DNA of 7,465 nt from Pyrinomonadaceae bacterium (GTDB lineage: Bacteria; Acidobacteriota; Blastocatellia; Pyrinomonadales; Pyrinomonadaceae): contig JACCRA010000762.1 in NCBI GenBank assembly GCA_013813825.1, positions 1 to 7,465 on the forward strand, in the 5' to 3' direction. The translations under genes and the position numbers were made by a program. The notes below the pieces were generated by a model. That model made no database searches. It had not been told where the DNA came from and saw only the letters and a program-made list of their open reading frames with translations. Shown in pieces: positions 1-6,882 of this stretch (within the stretch, counting starts at the first letter, position 1; the number at the start of each line of letters is the position of its first letter).

Positions 1-519
1 GGTGTCAGCGCCGAAGCCGGCGCGGTTAGATGACACGCCCGGCAGCGTCAGCGCGAGCGCGACCGGGTTGCGACCGGCAAACGGCAACTCAGTCACCTGT
101 CGGGGTGAGATATTGCCGCCGCGCACCGGAGCCTCGGTTTGCAGCACCACGCCGGTTTCGGCGAAGACGTCGATCGTGATGTTCTGGCCGCCCGGCGTGA
201 GTTGTGCATCAATCGTCGAAGTCTGGTTGGCGTTGACGACGATGTTTGTTTTCTCAATCGTGCCGAATCCCGAAGCGGATAAGGTTACTTGATAGATGCC
301 AAGATCAACGGCGTCGAACCGGTAAAATCCCTCGTCGTTGGACGTCGTCGAGCGACTGACCGCGGTCGCGATATTCGTGAGCGTGACGCTCGCGCCCGGA
401 ATGACCGCGCCCGACGGATCAGTGATAGACCCGCTGACGATGCCGCGACTCGTCTGGGCCGCGGCCATCACTGAAAGACTCAATACCACCCAGACAATTA
501 CTACAGCTCTCAACTTCAT
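1..519 (-). CDS. TonB-dependent receptor with N-terminal carboxypeptidase-regulatory-like domain (N-terminal part, truncated by window edge)
   Basis: An open frame of 173 codons reads leftwards from ATG at 519-517 and leaves the window still open. A strong Shine-Dalgarno (AGGAGG, complement of 526-531) sits 6 nt before the ATG and fixes the start. Residues 1-21 are a signal peptide (hydrophobic VVIVWVVLSLSVMAAA, likely cut near AAA-Q). Residues about 26-110 are a carboxypeptidase-regulatory-like beta sandwich: GIVSGSITDPSGAVIPGASV, then DEGFYRFDAVDLGIYQV and SGFGTIEKTNIVV. Residues about 112-173 begin the TonB plug region, including ELPFAGRNPVALALTLPGV. In this family the full protein is usually about 1000 residues or more and forms an outer-membrane barrel that imports a large substrate using TonB energy; the substrate cannot be told from this part. 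It is transcribed away from the dehydrogenase gene, about 580 bp apart, so the two do not share an operon. The barrel is outside the window. Confidence 0.9.
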   Translation of the reverse strand, partial: MKLRAVVIVWVVLSLSVMAAAQTSRGIVSGSITDPSGAVIPGASVTLTNIATAVSRSTTSNDEGFYRFDAVDLGIYQVTLSASGFGTIEKTNIVVNANQTSTIDAQLTPGGQNITIDVFAETGVVLQTEAPVRGGNISPRQVTELPFAGRNPVALALTLPGVSSNRAGFGADT

Positions 520-884
520 GACCTTCCTCCTTTAACTATCAATGCTCGTGTTTCCGTAAACTTCCTTCCATGCCAGAAATCAACGCTCATAAAGAGAGAG
601 CGCTGGCGCCGGCATGGACGCACAGGAACCAGCTCACAATTAAATGTTGATCCAGCCAAGAGGCTATCCAATCGAGTTAACGCTGGTGAACCGGAGAATG
701 GTAGAGCAAGGGGTGTTCCGAAAACGCGGAGGGCTAGAGGACCATTGTTTTCGGCAATGATGCGAACAATGGTATTGATCTTTGGAGGACAGTTATCCGA
801 AAAATGTTATTCAATAAGTTGTTTCCAATGAAGTGCCATACCTGATAGAAACATTAGGCACGTGGGAAACGTGATTTCGGTTCG
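520..884. other. Non-coding stretch upstream of the receptor gene
   Basis: Apart from the receptor's ribosome binding site at 526-531, I find no supported gene here. The only frames are short and lack family signatures. The receptor promoter should lie in the left part, but I see no convincing -35/-10 pair on the minus strand. A 9-bp inverted repeat (741-749 with 765-773, ACCATTGTT/AACAATGGT, 15-nt loop) is the most structured element; it has no T-tract after it and its role is unknown. Confidence 0.5.
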
Positions 885-1014
885 CCCGGCCAACGAAGAG
901 GGCTGAGGCCCGAACTGCTCGATGAACCACTGAAAAATTATCAGCCGCCGGATGACCTGATCGGTTAAGATGGGCTGGCTCTAACAACTCACCAAAGCGT
1001 TAGCCGAGCATGCC
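885..1014 (+). pseudogene. Relic of an IS256-family transposase, N-terminal fragment
   Basis: Translation from about 891 gives QRRGLRPELLDEPLKNYQ followed by PPDDLIG, a stop (TAA 966-968), then DGL. After a one-base shift the frame starting at 979 gives a second stop (TAA 982-984) and then QLTKALAEHA, ending about 1014. This matches the order typical of IS256/Mutator transposase N-termini (LLDELL, PEDLIGEDGLLKQLTKAL, AERALEAEL). Both stops sit where Glu (GAA) and Lys (AAA) are normal, so each is explained by one substitution, and an extra G around 974-978 explains the frameshift. Similarity stops after 1014; the DDE catalytic core and terminal inverted repeats are not visible. It is an old scar of an insertion, not an active element. 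The assignment is from recognised family pattern, by eye. Confidence 0.65.
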
Positions 1015-1084
1015 CCTTCTAAGAGGTTGCCGGCTCTACTCTCCAACCAAGAATATGCCAACTGTTTTTTGCAACGGAACCGCA

Positions 1085-1092
1085 GAGAGGGG
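1085..1092 (+). promoter_or_regulatory. Ribosome binding site supporting the ATG at 1100
   Basis: GAGAGGGG lies 7 nt before ATG 1100. The earlier in-frame ATG at 1010 falls inside the transposase relic and has no comparable site. A competing signal, GGAGGAG at 1153-1159, precedes an in-frame TTG at 1163 that would give a more compact signal peptide, but its spacing of 3 nt is short. Confidence 0.45.
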
Positions 1093-1099
1093 ATCTGAT

Positions 1100-3496
1100 A
1101 TGTTTCGTCCAGTCCAGAGTGAACCGACACCATCGCCGCGCCAATCGCTGTTGGAGGAGTTTTTGGCCGCAAGGGTCACGAACCGTCTATCAAGTGTTTT
1201 TTTACTCTTCTCCCTTATCTTAGTAACCCAGTCATCGTTAAAGGCCACGACTCTTCCGGCAGGTTTTACGGAACAGCAAGTTGCTACCGGCTTGTCCGGT
1301 ACAATTGCGATAGCCTTTTCGCCGGATGGCCGCCTCTTCGTTTGTGAAAAGGCGGGTCGCCTGCGAGTCATTAGTAACGGCGCTTTATTAAGCACACCGT
1401 TCCTCACCTTAAATGTCGAAACCGTCGGCTCTAACGGGTCTAACGGCCTCCTCGGCGTCGCCTTTGATCCTCAATTTTCGGTCAATGGTTTTTTTTACGT
1501 CCACTATACGGTTAAGGCGACAAGTACCGTCCCCGCGCACAATCGCATCAGTCGTTTTACTGCTAATGGTGACGCGGCGAATCCGAACAGCGAAGTAGTT
1601 CTTCTCGAACTTCACGACATCAGTGTGACGGGGCATTACGGGGGGGACATGCACTTCGGAGCGGACGGCAAACTATACGTCGCCGTCGGCCAGTATGACA
1701 GTCCATCCAGCGCGCAGTTGTTGACGGATTTCAAAGGGAAAATACTGCGGATTAATTCTGACGGCACGATCCCCGCGGATAACCCTTTCTACAATCAAAC
1801 TGCCGGGGGGAATCGCGCCATCTGGGCATTGGGATTGCGGAACCCTTTCACCTTCGCCTTTGACGCCATCACCGGCAGGATGTTCATCAACGACATTGGT
1901 GAGAATGCTTATGAGGAAATTGATGACGGGATCGTGGGCGCTAACTACGGTTGGCCTCAGTCCGAAGGCTTTACGTCAAACCCCAACCATCAAGCTCCCT
2001 TTTACTATTACGCCCGTGATCAAGGGTGTGCGCTCACCGCAGGCACTTTTTACAATCCGCCAGTAAGACAGTTTCCGACCGCGTATGCGGGCAAATACTT
2101 TTTCGCGGATTGGTGCAATGGTTGGATTAAAACGATTGACCCAACCGCCCCCGGCTCACCGACAGAATTCGCGACCGGAACATCATTCCCGATGGATTTG
2201 GAGGTCGGCCCGGATGGCAGTCTTTACTACATCGAATGGCACGGTAGCAATGTCTATAGGATTCAGTACACAGCCATGACAACCGGCTTGCAATACTACC
2301 CTTTGCCACGCCCGATCCGGCTGCTCGATACCAGAGTCGGGGCAGCGGCCTGCGACAACCCCGGCCTGCCATTGACCGCCAATGCCGCCCGCACCGAGCA
2401 GGCACGCGTGACCTGCGATGGCATCACCATCCCGGCTAACGCTCAAGCCGTAGTCGGCAATGCCACGGTGGTGAATAACACGGGAGCACCCGGCGGATTC
2501 GTCACGCTCTATCCGAATGGCACAGCCTTACCGACGGTCTCTAATCTTAACTACACCTCCGGGCAGATCGTTCCCAACGCCTTCACCGTCGGCTTAGGCG
2601 GTAGTGATGGGGCGTTCAACATCTATGCGACTTCCGGCGTCAACTTCATCGTCGACATCACCGGCTACTACGCCCCACCGGGGACAGGCGGTCTCTATTA
2701 TCATCCGCTGCCGCAACCGATTCGCTTGTTGGATACCCGTCCCGGTCAGACGGCATGTGATGCTCCCGGCAGACCACTGACGGGTGGGGCGAGTCGTACC
2801 GCGAACGCACGTCTGACGTGTGGCGTGGTGAGTATCCCGGCTACTGCTCAGGCCGTGGTCGGTAATGCCACGGTAGTCAACGACACGGGAGCATCTGGCG
2901 GGTTCGTCACTCTGTATCCGAATGGTGCCGCGCTGCCGAACGCTTCGAATCTCAACTACAGTCCCGGGCAAATAGTGCCTAACGCTTTCACCGTCGGTTT
3001 AGGCGGCGATGGGGAGTTCAACATCTACGCCACCACAGGGATCAACTTCATTGCGGACATCACCGGTTACTACAGCGACCAGCCGACAGACACTAACGGA
3101 ACAGGGCTTTTATATTACCCGCTAGCGACACCGATCCGGCTGCTCGATACGCGCCCTGGACAAGTGGCTTGCGATACGCCTGGCGCGCCGCTTGCGGGCG
3201 GGGCGAGCCGCACGCAGGCTGCTCGTGTAACTTGCAATGGGATCACCATCCCGGCCACTGCACAAGCCGTCGCTGGCAACGCGACAGCGGTCAATAACAC
3301 GGGAGCGAGTGCGGGTTTTATTACCTTGTACCCGAACGGCTCGTCACTGCCGACCGTCTCAAACCTCAACTATGTGGAAGGCCAAGTCGTGCCGAATGCT
3401 TTCACGGTCGGCTTAGGGTCGGGCGGGGCGTTTAACATTTACGCGACTTCCGGCATTCACTTCATCGCCGATGTTGTCGGGTATTACGCTCTGTAA
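1100..3496 (+). CDS. Secreted PQQ-dependent sugar dehydrogenase-like protein (GSDH family) with three C-terminal tandem repeats
   Basis: 798 residues from ATG 1100. Residues about 22-49 carry a basic stretch and hydrophobic core (RLSSVFLLFSLILV), so export is predicted, with an unusually long n-region. Residues about 52-392 are a glucose/sorbosone dehydrogenase six-bladed propeller: NGLLGVAFDPQF (115-126), TGHYGGDMHF (177-186), LGLRNPF (244-250), NYGWPQSEG (282-290). By eye, His179 fits the catalytic base and Arg247 the PQQ-proximal arginine of soluble glucose dehydrogenase. The family oxidises aldoses outside the cytoplasm using PQQ; the sugar and the electron acceptor cannot be read here, and some relatives are uncharacterised. 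Residues 397-798 are three repeats of about 130 residues, probably beta-rich, perhaps for surface or polymer attachment (inference). No PQQ synthesis gene is in the window. It converges on the M16 peptidase gene with 211 bp between. The ATG at 1010 is rejected because it lies in a transposase relic. Confidence 0.85.
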   Translation: MFRPVQSEPTPSPRQSLLEEFLAARVTNRLSSVFLLFSLILVTQSSLKATTLPAGFTEQQVATGLSGTIAIAFSPDGRLFVCEKAGRLRVISNGALLSTPFLTLNVETVGSNGSNGLLGVAFDPQFSVNGFFYVHYTVKATSTVPAHNRISRFTANGDAANPNSEVVLLELHDISVTGHYGGDMHFGADGKLYVAVGQYDSPSSAQLLTDFKGKILRINSDGTIPADNPFYNQTAGGNRAIWALGLRNPFTFAFDAITGRMFINDIGENAYEEIDDGIVGANYGWPQSEGFTSNPNHQAPFYYYARDQGCALTAGTFYNPPVRQFPTAYAGKYFFADWCNGWIKTIDPTAPGSPTEFATGTSFPMDLEVGPDGSLYYIEWHGSNVYRIQYTAMTTGLQYYPLPRPIRLLDTRVGAAACDNPGLPLTANAARTEQARVTCDGITIPANAQAVVGNATVVNNTGAPGGFVTLYPNGTALPTVSNLNYTSGQIVPNAFTVGLGGSDGAFNIYATSGVNFIVDITGYYAPPGTGGLYYHPLPQPIRLLDTRPGQTACDAPGRPLTGGASRTANARLTCGVVSIPATAQAVVGNATVVNDTGASGGFVTLYPNGAALPNASNLNYSPGQIVPNAFTVGLGGDGEFNIYATTGINFIADITGYYSDQPTDTNGTGLLYYPLATPIRLLDTRPGQVACDTPGAPLAGGASRTQAARVTCNGITIPATAQAVAGNATAVNNTGASAGFITLYPNGSSLPTVSNLNYVEGQVVPNAFTVGLGSGGAFNIYATSGIHFIADVVGYYAL
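2288..3493 (+). repeat. Three tandem in-frame repeats (about 130 codons each) inside the dehydrogenase gene
   Basis: Units are 2288-2692, 2693-3109 and 3110-3493 (residues 397-531, 532-670, 671-798). Each opens with YYPL-like residues and PIRLLDTR, and contains GNAT-VN-TGA, a F(V/I)TLYPNG strand, SNLNY-GQ-VPNAFTVGLG, and ends FNIYAT-G--FI-D--GYY. Each has two cysteines exactly 21 residues apart (418/439, 553/574, 691/712), suggesting one disulfide per repeat in an exported protein. Protein similarity between units is high while third codon positions differ widely, so the duplication is old and under selection. The linkers are Gly/Pro/Thr-rich and vary in length. Similar RLLDTR...GYY modules occur in secreted proteins of Acidobacteriota, Chloroflexota and Actinomycetota; I know no assigned function. 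Confidence 0.9.
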
Positions 3497-3499
3497 TGA

Positions 3500-3519
3500 A
3501 AAAGTTGAGGCCAACTTTT
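3500..3519 (+). terminator. Possible intrinsic terminator of the dehydrogenase gene
   Basis: AAAAGTTG (3500-3507), loop AGGC, CAACTTTT (3512-3519) form a perfect 8-bp stem starting 3 nt after the stop codon at 3494-3496. The stem is A/T-rich with a short T-run that is part of the stem, so it would be weak. Its symmetry means it could act in both directions. Confidence 0.35.
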
Positions 3520-3615
3520 CTGTTGTATTGAGAAGCTTGATGTTAGGTATTTACGAGCGCATGTCATCAATCGCCGAAAACCGACTTGTGACCTACACCT
3601 TGCGAAACGCTTAAA

Positions 3616-3697
3616 ATAGTGGATAACGAATAACGGATAGTGAATTGTAAGAAAGATGTTTTTCACAATTCACTATCCGTTATTCGTTATCCACTAT
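3616..3697. repeat. Perfect 33-bp inverted repeat between convergent genes, built of heptamers
   Basis: Left arm 3616-3648 and right arm 3665-3697 are exact reverse complements over 33 bases, with a 16-nt loop (3649-3664). Inside the loop GAAA (3651-3654) can also pair with TTTC (3661-3664). Each arm is a run of 7-base units of the form TARYGRA: on the plus strand from 3617 (TAGTGGA, TAACGAA and so on) and on the minus strand from the right arm. It lies between the 3' ends of two convergent genes, so a transcript from either side would fold into a very stable stem and could be terminated, protected or cut by RNase III (inference). No long T-tract follows either arm, so it is not a textbook intrinsic terminator. 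The exactness of the arms suggests recent inverted duplication or upkeep by gene conversion. Confidence 0.9.
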
Positions 3698-3717
3698 CGA
3701 CTATCCACTACTTCTTA
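3669..3717 (-). repeat. Heptamer tandem array running into the M16 peptidase stop codon
   Basis: On the plus strand the units are TTCACTA, TCCGTTA, TTCGTTA, TCCACTA, TCGACTA, TCCACTA in perfect 7-bp register from 3669 to 3710, with a looser CTTCTTA at 3711-3717. Read on the minus strand, each of the six clean units begins with TAG or TAA. The unit at 3704-3710 supplies the TAG that ends the M16 gene (3710-3708). Degenerate heptamer arrays of this kind resemble the short tandemly repeated repetitive sequences described in cyanobacteria; relation by descent is not claimed. Confidence 0.8.
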
Positions 3718-6500
3718 GCGAAGTCTCCGGCTTTGATAATCGTGATGCGTTCAGGCGTAATGTATTTACGCATCGCGGCGTTGATCTGTTCGGGCGTCAG
3801 AGCTTGAAGTTGTTTATCGAGCGCGGCATCAAACGCGAGCGTGCGGTTGATGAATAAATAGTTGCCGAGCCTGCCGACGAGTTCGCCGTCTTGCGCGCGT
3901 GAGACTTGACGCGATTGCAGGTAACCCTTCTTCGCGGCTTCGACTTCTTCCGCCGTAAAACCATCTTTTAAGGCGCGGGCGATTTCTTCCTTGAACACGG
4001 CTTCGAGACGTGCGACGTTCTGTGGAGCATAGATCGCCGTCGTCGTGAACGAACCCGATGCGTCCAAAGAACTGGCGTTTAAGCGCGAGCCGACGCCGTA
4101 AGACAAGCCTTCCTTGCCGCGAATGCGTGCAGCCAAACGCGAATTGAGGAAGCCGCCGCCAAGCATGTAGTTGCCCAGAGCGAGAGCGGCAAAATCCGGG
4201 TTGTCATCGCGTAATTTGAGATTCAACCCGGCGATGAAAAAGCCGTTGGCTTTGTCGGGCGTCTCGAAAGATTTGTTCGTCGAGGCGATGTCTTGGAAAG
4301 GACGCGGAACGCGCGTGAACGGGCGTGGACTCTTGAAGGAGCCTAACAAGTCATTCGCAAGTTTGGCGGTTTCTTCCTTGTCGAAGTCGCCGACGACGGC
4401 GAGTTCGGCATTCGATGCACCGTAGAAATCTTTATAAAACTTCTTCACGTCATCGAGTGTCACGGCTTTAAGTTCCGCGATGTTCTCGTCGAACGTGCCG
4501 ACGTAACGCACGTCGCCTTTCGGGTACGGATTGAGCAAGCGTTGAAATTCGATTGAGCCGATGGCGGTCGGTTCGCTACGTTGCGATTCAAGTCCGGCAA
4601 GCAGTTCTTGCTTGGCTTGATTGAATTCGTTTTCCGGGAATGACGGTTCCCGCAAAACTTCGGCGACGAGACGCATCACGGCGGGCAAATTCGCGCGCGT
4701 AGTTTCAATCGAAGCGGTGGCTTGCGTCGCGCCGCCGAAAATGTTGACGCGCGCCTTTAATTTGTCGAACTCATCCTTGAGTTGTTCGCGTGTGCGTTTT
4801 TGTGTGCCGCGATCCAACAACCGGCCGGTGAGCGTCGCCGCCGCCGAGCGATTCATTAAAGTTTTTTCGTCGCCGAAGCGTAAAGTCAGAGCGGCGTTGA
4901 CGGTGTCGCCGCGCGTTTCTTTGGGCAGGAGAGCGATGCGGATTCCGGTCGCGGTCGCACCCGCGTTGCGACGCTCAAGCCGGGCTTCGATGTTTTCCGG
5001 GCTGGGGTCGAAAGCTTCGCCCGCGCTCAATGCCGCATCGCCTTTGTAGTTTCCGACAAGAGCGGCGACATCAGGCGTCGCGGGAACTTCGGCGCGGTCA
5101 ACTTTGGTCGCCGGAATAAACAACCCGACAGTCCGATTCGCGGGTTTGAGATAGCGCACCGCCGCCGTTTGCACGGCTTCCGGCGTCGTACTGCGGATGC
5201 GGTCGCGGTTGAGGAAGAACAAACGCCAATCGCCCGCCGCGATCCACTCGCTCATTTCCAGACCGATGTTCTCGCTCGAATTAAGCGCGAGGTCAATTTC
5301 TTTGAGCAGCGCGGTGCGTGCGCGTTCGACCTCCTCTTTCGTCAAAGGTGTGGTCGCCACGCTTTCAATCGTCGCGGTCATCGTGTCGCGCGCATCAATA
5401 ATGTTGACTTCTTTCGGCACGACCGCTCCCAAGAGCGCGACGCCAGGTTCTTTCAAAGTCATAAAGAACGGCAGATTCAAAACCTGCGCCGCCTTTTTAT
5501 TTTCGACGAGGGCTTTGTGAAGGCGTCCCGACGGCGCGTCGCCTAAAGCTTGCGCCGCGACTTGTATGGCAGCGGAATCCGCATGCGCTCCCGACGGAAC
5601 GTGATAAGCGGCAAGCGCGAGTTGAATGTCACCGACGCGCCGCACGGTGACGTTGCGCTCGCCGTCCTGCGTGGGTTCGTTTGTATAGAGTTTTTGAATG
5701 GTGCGGGTGGGCTTCGGAATCGGCGCGAAATACTTATTAACGAGGTCAATCATCTTGGCTTCGTCGAACTTTCCGGCGACGAGCAACACGGCATTGTCCG
5801 GTTGATAATGTTTCTTATAAAAAGCTTGGAGGCGGTCAATTGGCACGTTCTCAATATCGGCACGCGCGCCGATGGTTGACTTGCCGTAGTTGTGCCATTC
5901 GTAAGCCGCACCCAAAGTGCGCTGGAACGTGACGCGGAACGGGTTATTTTCGCCGCTCTCAAATTCATTGCGAACAACGGTCATTTCGCTGTCCAAATCT
6001 TTCTTGGCGATAAAAGAATTGACCATCCGGTCGGCTTCAAGGTCTAACGCCCAGTTGAGGTTTTCATCTGTGGCGGCGAACGTCTCGAAGTAATTCGTGC
6101 GGTCGAGAAACGTTGTCCCGTTCGGGCGCGTGCCGTGTTCGGTGAGTTCGTTCGGGATGTTCGGGTGCTTCGGCGTGCCTTTGAAAACAAGGTGTTCGAG
6201 CAAATGAGCCATGCCCGTCTCGCCATAGTTCTCATTGGCCGAACCGACGAGATAGGTGATGTTGACAGTGATGGTTTGCTTTGATTGGTCGGGGAACAGC
6301 AAGACTTTCAAGCCGTTCGGCAGACTGTATTCGGTGATGCCTTCGACTGATGTGATGCGCTGCACGCCTTGCGGGAGAGCGATGTTGGCGGTGGCAGGCG
6401 GCGCGCTTTGTTGAGCGCGGACAAGCGTGCCGCCGAGATTTGAGGCGACAAGCGCGAGCGCCAATACGTGACTGACGACGCGGGCGCGTGAAAACTTCAT
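3708..6500 (-). CDS. Secreted two-domain M16 (insulinase/pitrilysin-like) zinc metalloprotease
   Basis: 930 residues, ATG at 6500-6498. GGAGG (complement of 6510-6514) lies 9 nt upstream and fixes the start. Residues 1-29 are a signal peptide (SRARVVSHVLALALVASN, likely cut at VRA-Q), so it acts in the periplasm or outside. The N-terminal M16 half, about 50-480, holds the inverted zinc motif HLLEH (His99, Glu102, His103) and the distal ligand Glu179 in RNEFESGENN, the usual 75 residues further on. The C-terminal half, about 510-930, lacks HxxEH but keeps the RGKEGLSYGVGSR segment (Arg794, Tyr801) that lines the substrate in this family. Active N-half plus inactive C-half in one chain is the common bacterial layout of about 900 residues. 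It degrades peptides enclosed in the clamshell chamber; specificity is unknown. It stands alone: the convergent dehydrogenase is on the other strand and no partner gene precedes it. Its stop codon is part of a heptamer array. Confidence 0.93.
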   Translation of the reverse strand: MKFSRARVVSHVLALALVASNLGGTLVRAQQSAPPATANIALPQGVQRITSVEGITEYSLPNGLKVLLFPDQSKQTITVNITYLVGSANENYGETGMAHLLEHLVFKGTPKHPNIPNELTEHGTRPNGTTFLDRTNYFETFAATDENLNWALDLEADRMVNSFIAKKDLDSEMTVVRNEFESGENNPFRVTFQRTLGAAYEWHNYGKSTIGARADIENVPIDRLQAFYKKHYQPDNAVLLVAGKFDEAKMIDLVNKYFAPIPKPTRTIQKLYTNEPTQDGERNVTVRRVGDIQLALAAYHVPSGAHADSAAIQVAAQALGDAPSGRLHKALVENKKAAQVLNLPFFMTLKEPGVALLGAVVPKEVNIIDARDTMTATIESVATTPLTKEEVERARTALLKEIDLALNSSENIGLEMSEWIAAGDWRLFFLNRDRIRSTTPEAVQTAAVRYLKPANRTVGLFIPATKVDRAEVPATPDVAALVGNYKGDAALSAGEAFDPSPENIEARLERRNAGATATGIRIALLPKETRGDTVNAALTLRFGDEKTLMNRSAAATLTGRLLDRGTQKRTREQLKDEFDKLKARVNIFGGATQATASIETTRANLPAVMRLVAEVLREPSFPENEFNQAKQELLAGLESQRSEPTAIGSIEFQRLLNPYPKGDVRYVGTFDENIAELKAVTLDDVKKFYKDFYGASNAELAVVGDFDKEETAKLANDLLGSFKSPRPFTRVPRPFQDIASTNKSFETPDKANGFFIAGLNLKLRDDNPDFAALALGNYMLGGGFLNSRLAARIRGKEGLSYGVGSRLNASSLDASGSFTTTAIYAPQNVARLEAVFKEEIARALKDGFTAEEVEAAKKGYLQSRQVSRAQDGELVGRLGNYLFINRTLAFDAALDKQLQALTPEQINAAMRKYITPERITIIKAGDFAKK

Positions 6501-6514
6501 ATATGTAAACCTCC

Positions 6515-6813
6515 GAAATGCTTTCAGGTTGTGGTGTTAGGCAGGCGTGGTCAAAAAAAACACGGCACTGCGAGGAATCTGCGATAACGACGATTTTGTT
6601 GCGAGTGATTGTACGTCAAAACGGCGGACAAAGTATAGGTTTGAAATGCTGGGTGCAAACAAGTTTGGCGCCGAAGGTGGAACTTCAAATATAACGCGAG
6701 CCACCGCACATAGCTGTAAGTGTGGAGCGCAGCCCTATAGTAGAATGCCCAACTCCGGCGGCGCCGCGACAGGAAGCGTCGCGCACCAGAGGCATTGGCA
6801 CACTAAGAAATGC
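6515..6813. other. Non-coding stretch upstream of the M16 gene
   Basis: No supported gene. A plus-strand open frame at 6547-6873 (108 codons) has no ribosome binding site at its ATG, odd composition and no family signature in its body. Only its last residues (GHNLVTKRE near 6814-6840) recall tails I associate loosely with tyrosine recombinases. The stretch contains the likely M16 promoter at 6632-6659; the rest appears unstructured. Confidence 0.4.
6632..6659 (-). promoter_or_regulatory. Possible promoter of the M16 peptidase gene
   Basis: On the minus strand TTTGCA (6659-6654) and TATACT (6637-6632) are separated by 16 nt. The -10 matches 5 of 6 consensus bases, the -35 matches 4 of 6. It would give a leader of about 125 nt before the ATG. 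A second -10-like hexamer, TACAAT (6613-6608), has no good -35. Eye-matched to the housekeeping sigma consensus only. Confidence 0.25.
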
Positions 6814-6832
6814 GGTCACAATCTGGTCACAA
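6814..6832. repeat. 8-bp direct repeat with 11-bp period next to the terminator and tRNA half
   Basis: GGTCACAA occurs at 6814-6821 and again at 6825-6832, separated by TCT, placing the copies one helical turn apart on the same face of the DNA. This spacing suits a protein binding site, for example a recombinase arm site or a regulator half-site pair, but no binder is identified. Confidence 0.5.
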
Positions 6833-6863
6833 AAAGAGAAACGGCAAGCGGGCGGCTTGCCGT
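6831..6863 (-). terminator. Intrinsic terminator (minus strand) downstream of the tRNA-Ala half
   Basis: Read on the minus strand, ACGGCAAGC (6863-6855) pairs perfectly with GCTTGCCGT (6849-6841) around a 5-nt loop, followed by TTCTCTTTTT (6840-6831). A 9-bp GC-rich stem plus a T-rich tail is a good rho-independent terminator. It lies 19 nt beyond the 3' end of the tRNA-like fragment on the same strand, as expected for the original terminator of a tRNA gene. No other gene on the minus strand would use it. Confidence 0.65.
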
Positions 6864-6882
6864 AAGCAATTGAATCTATAAC

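Noticed and set aside
1010..1099. N-terminal extension of the dehydrogenase from ATG 1010
   Set aside because: The ATG lies inside the transposase relic, has no ribosome binding site, and the added residues do not resemble a signal peptide or domain.
3617..3717. Heptamer units as a CRISPR array
   Set aside because: Units are 7 bp, directly adjacent, degenerate and without spacers; no cas gene is in the window.
4171..5879. Several long plus-strand open frames antisense to the M16 peptidase
   Set aside because: They are mirror frames of a well-supported gene, with no start signals or family motifs of their own.
6547..6873. 108-codon plus-strand frame as a real gene
   Set aside because: No ribosome site at the ATG, no recognisable domain in the body, overlaps the M16 promoter region and a minus-strand terminator. 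Only its tail is kept as a weak integrase hint.
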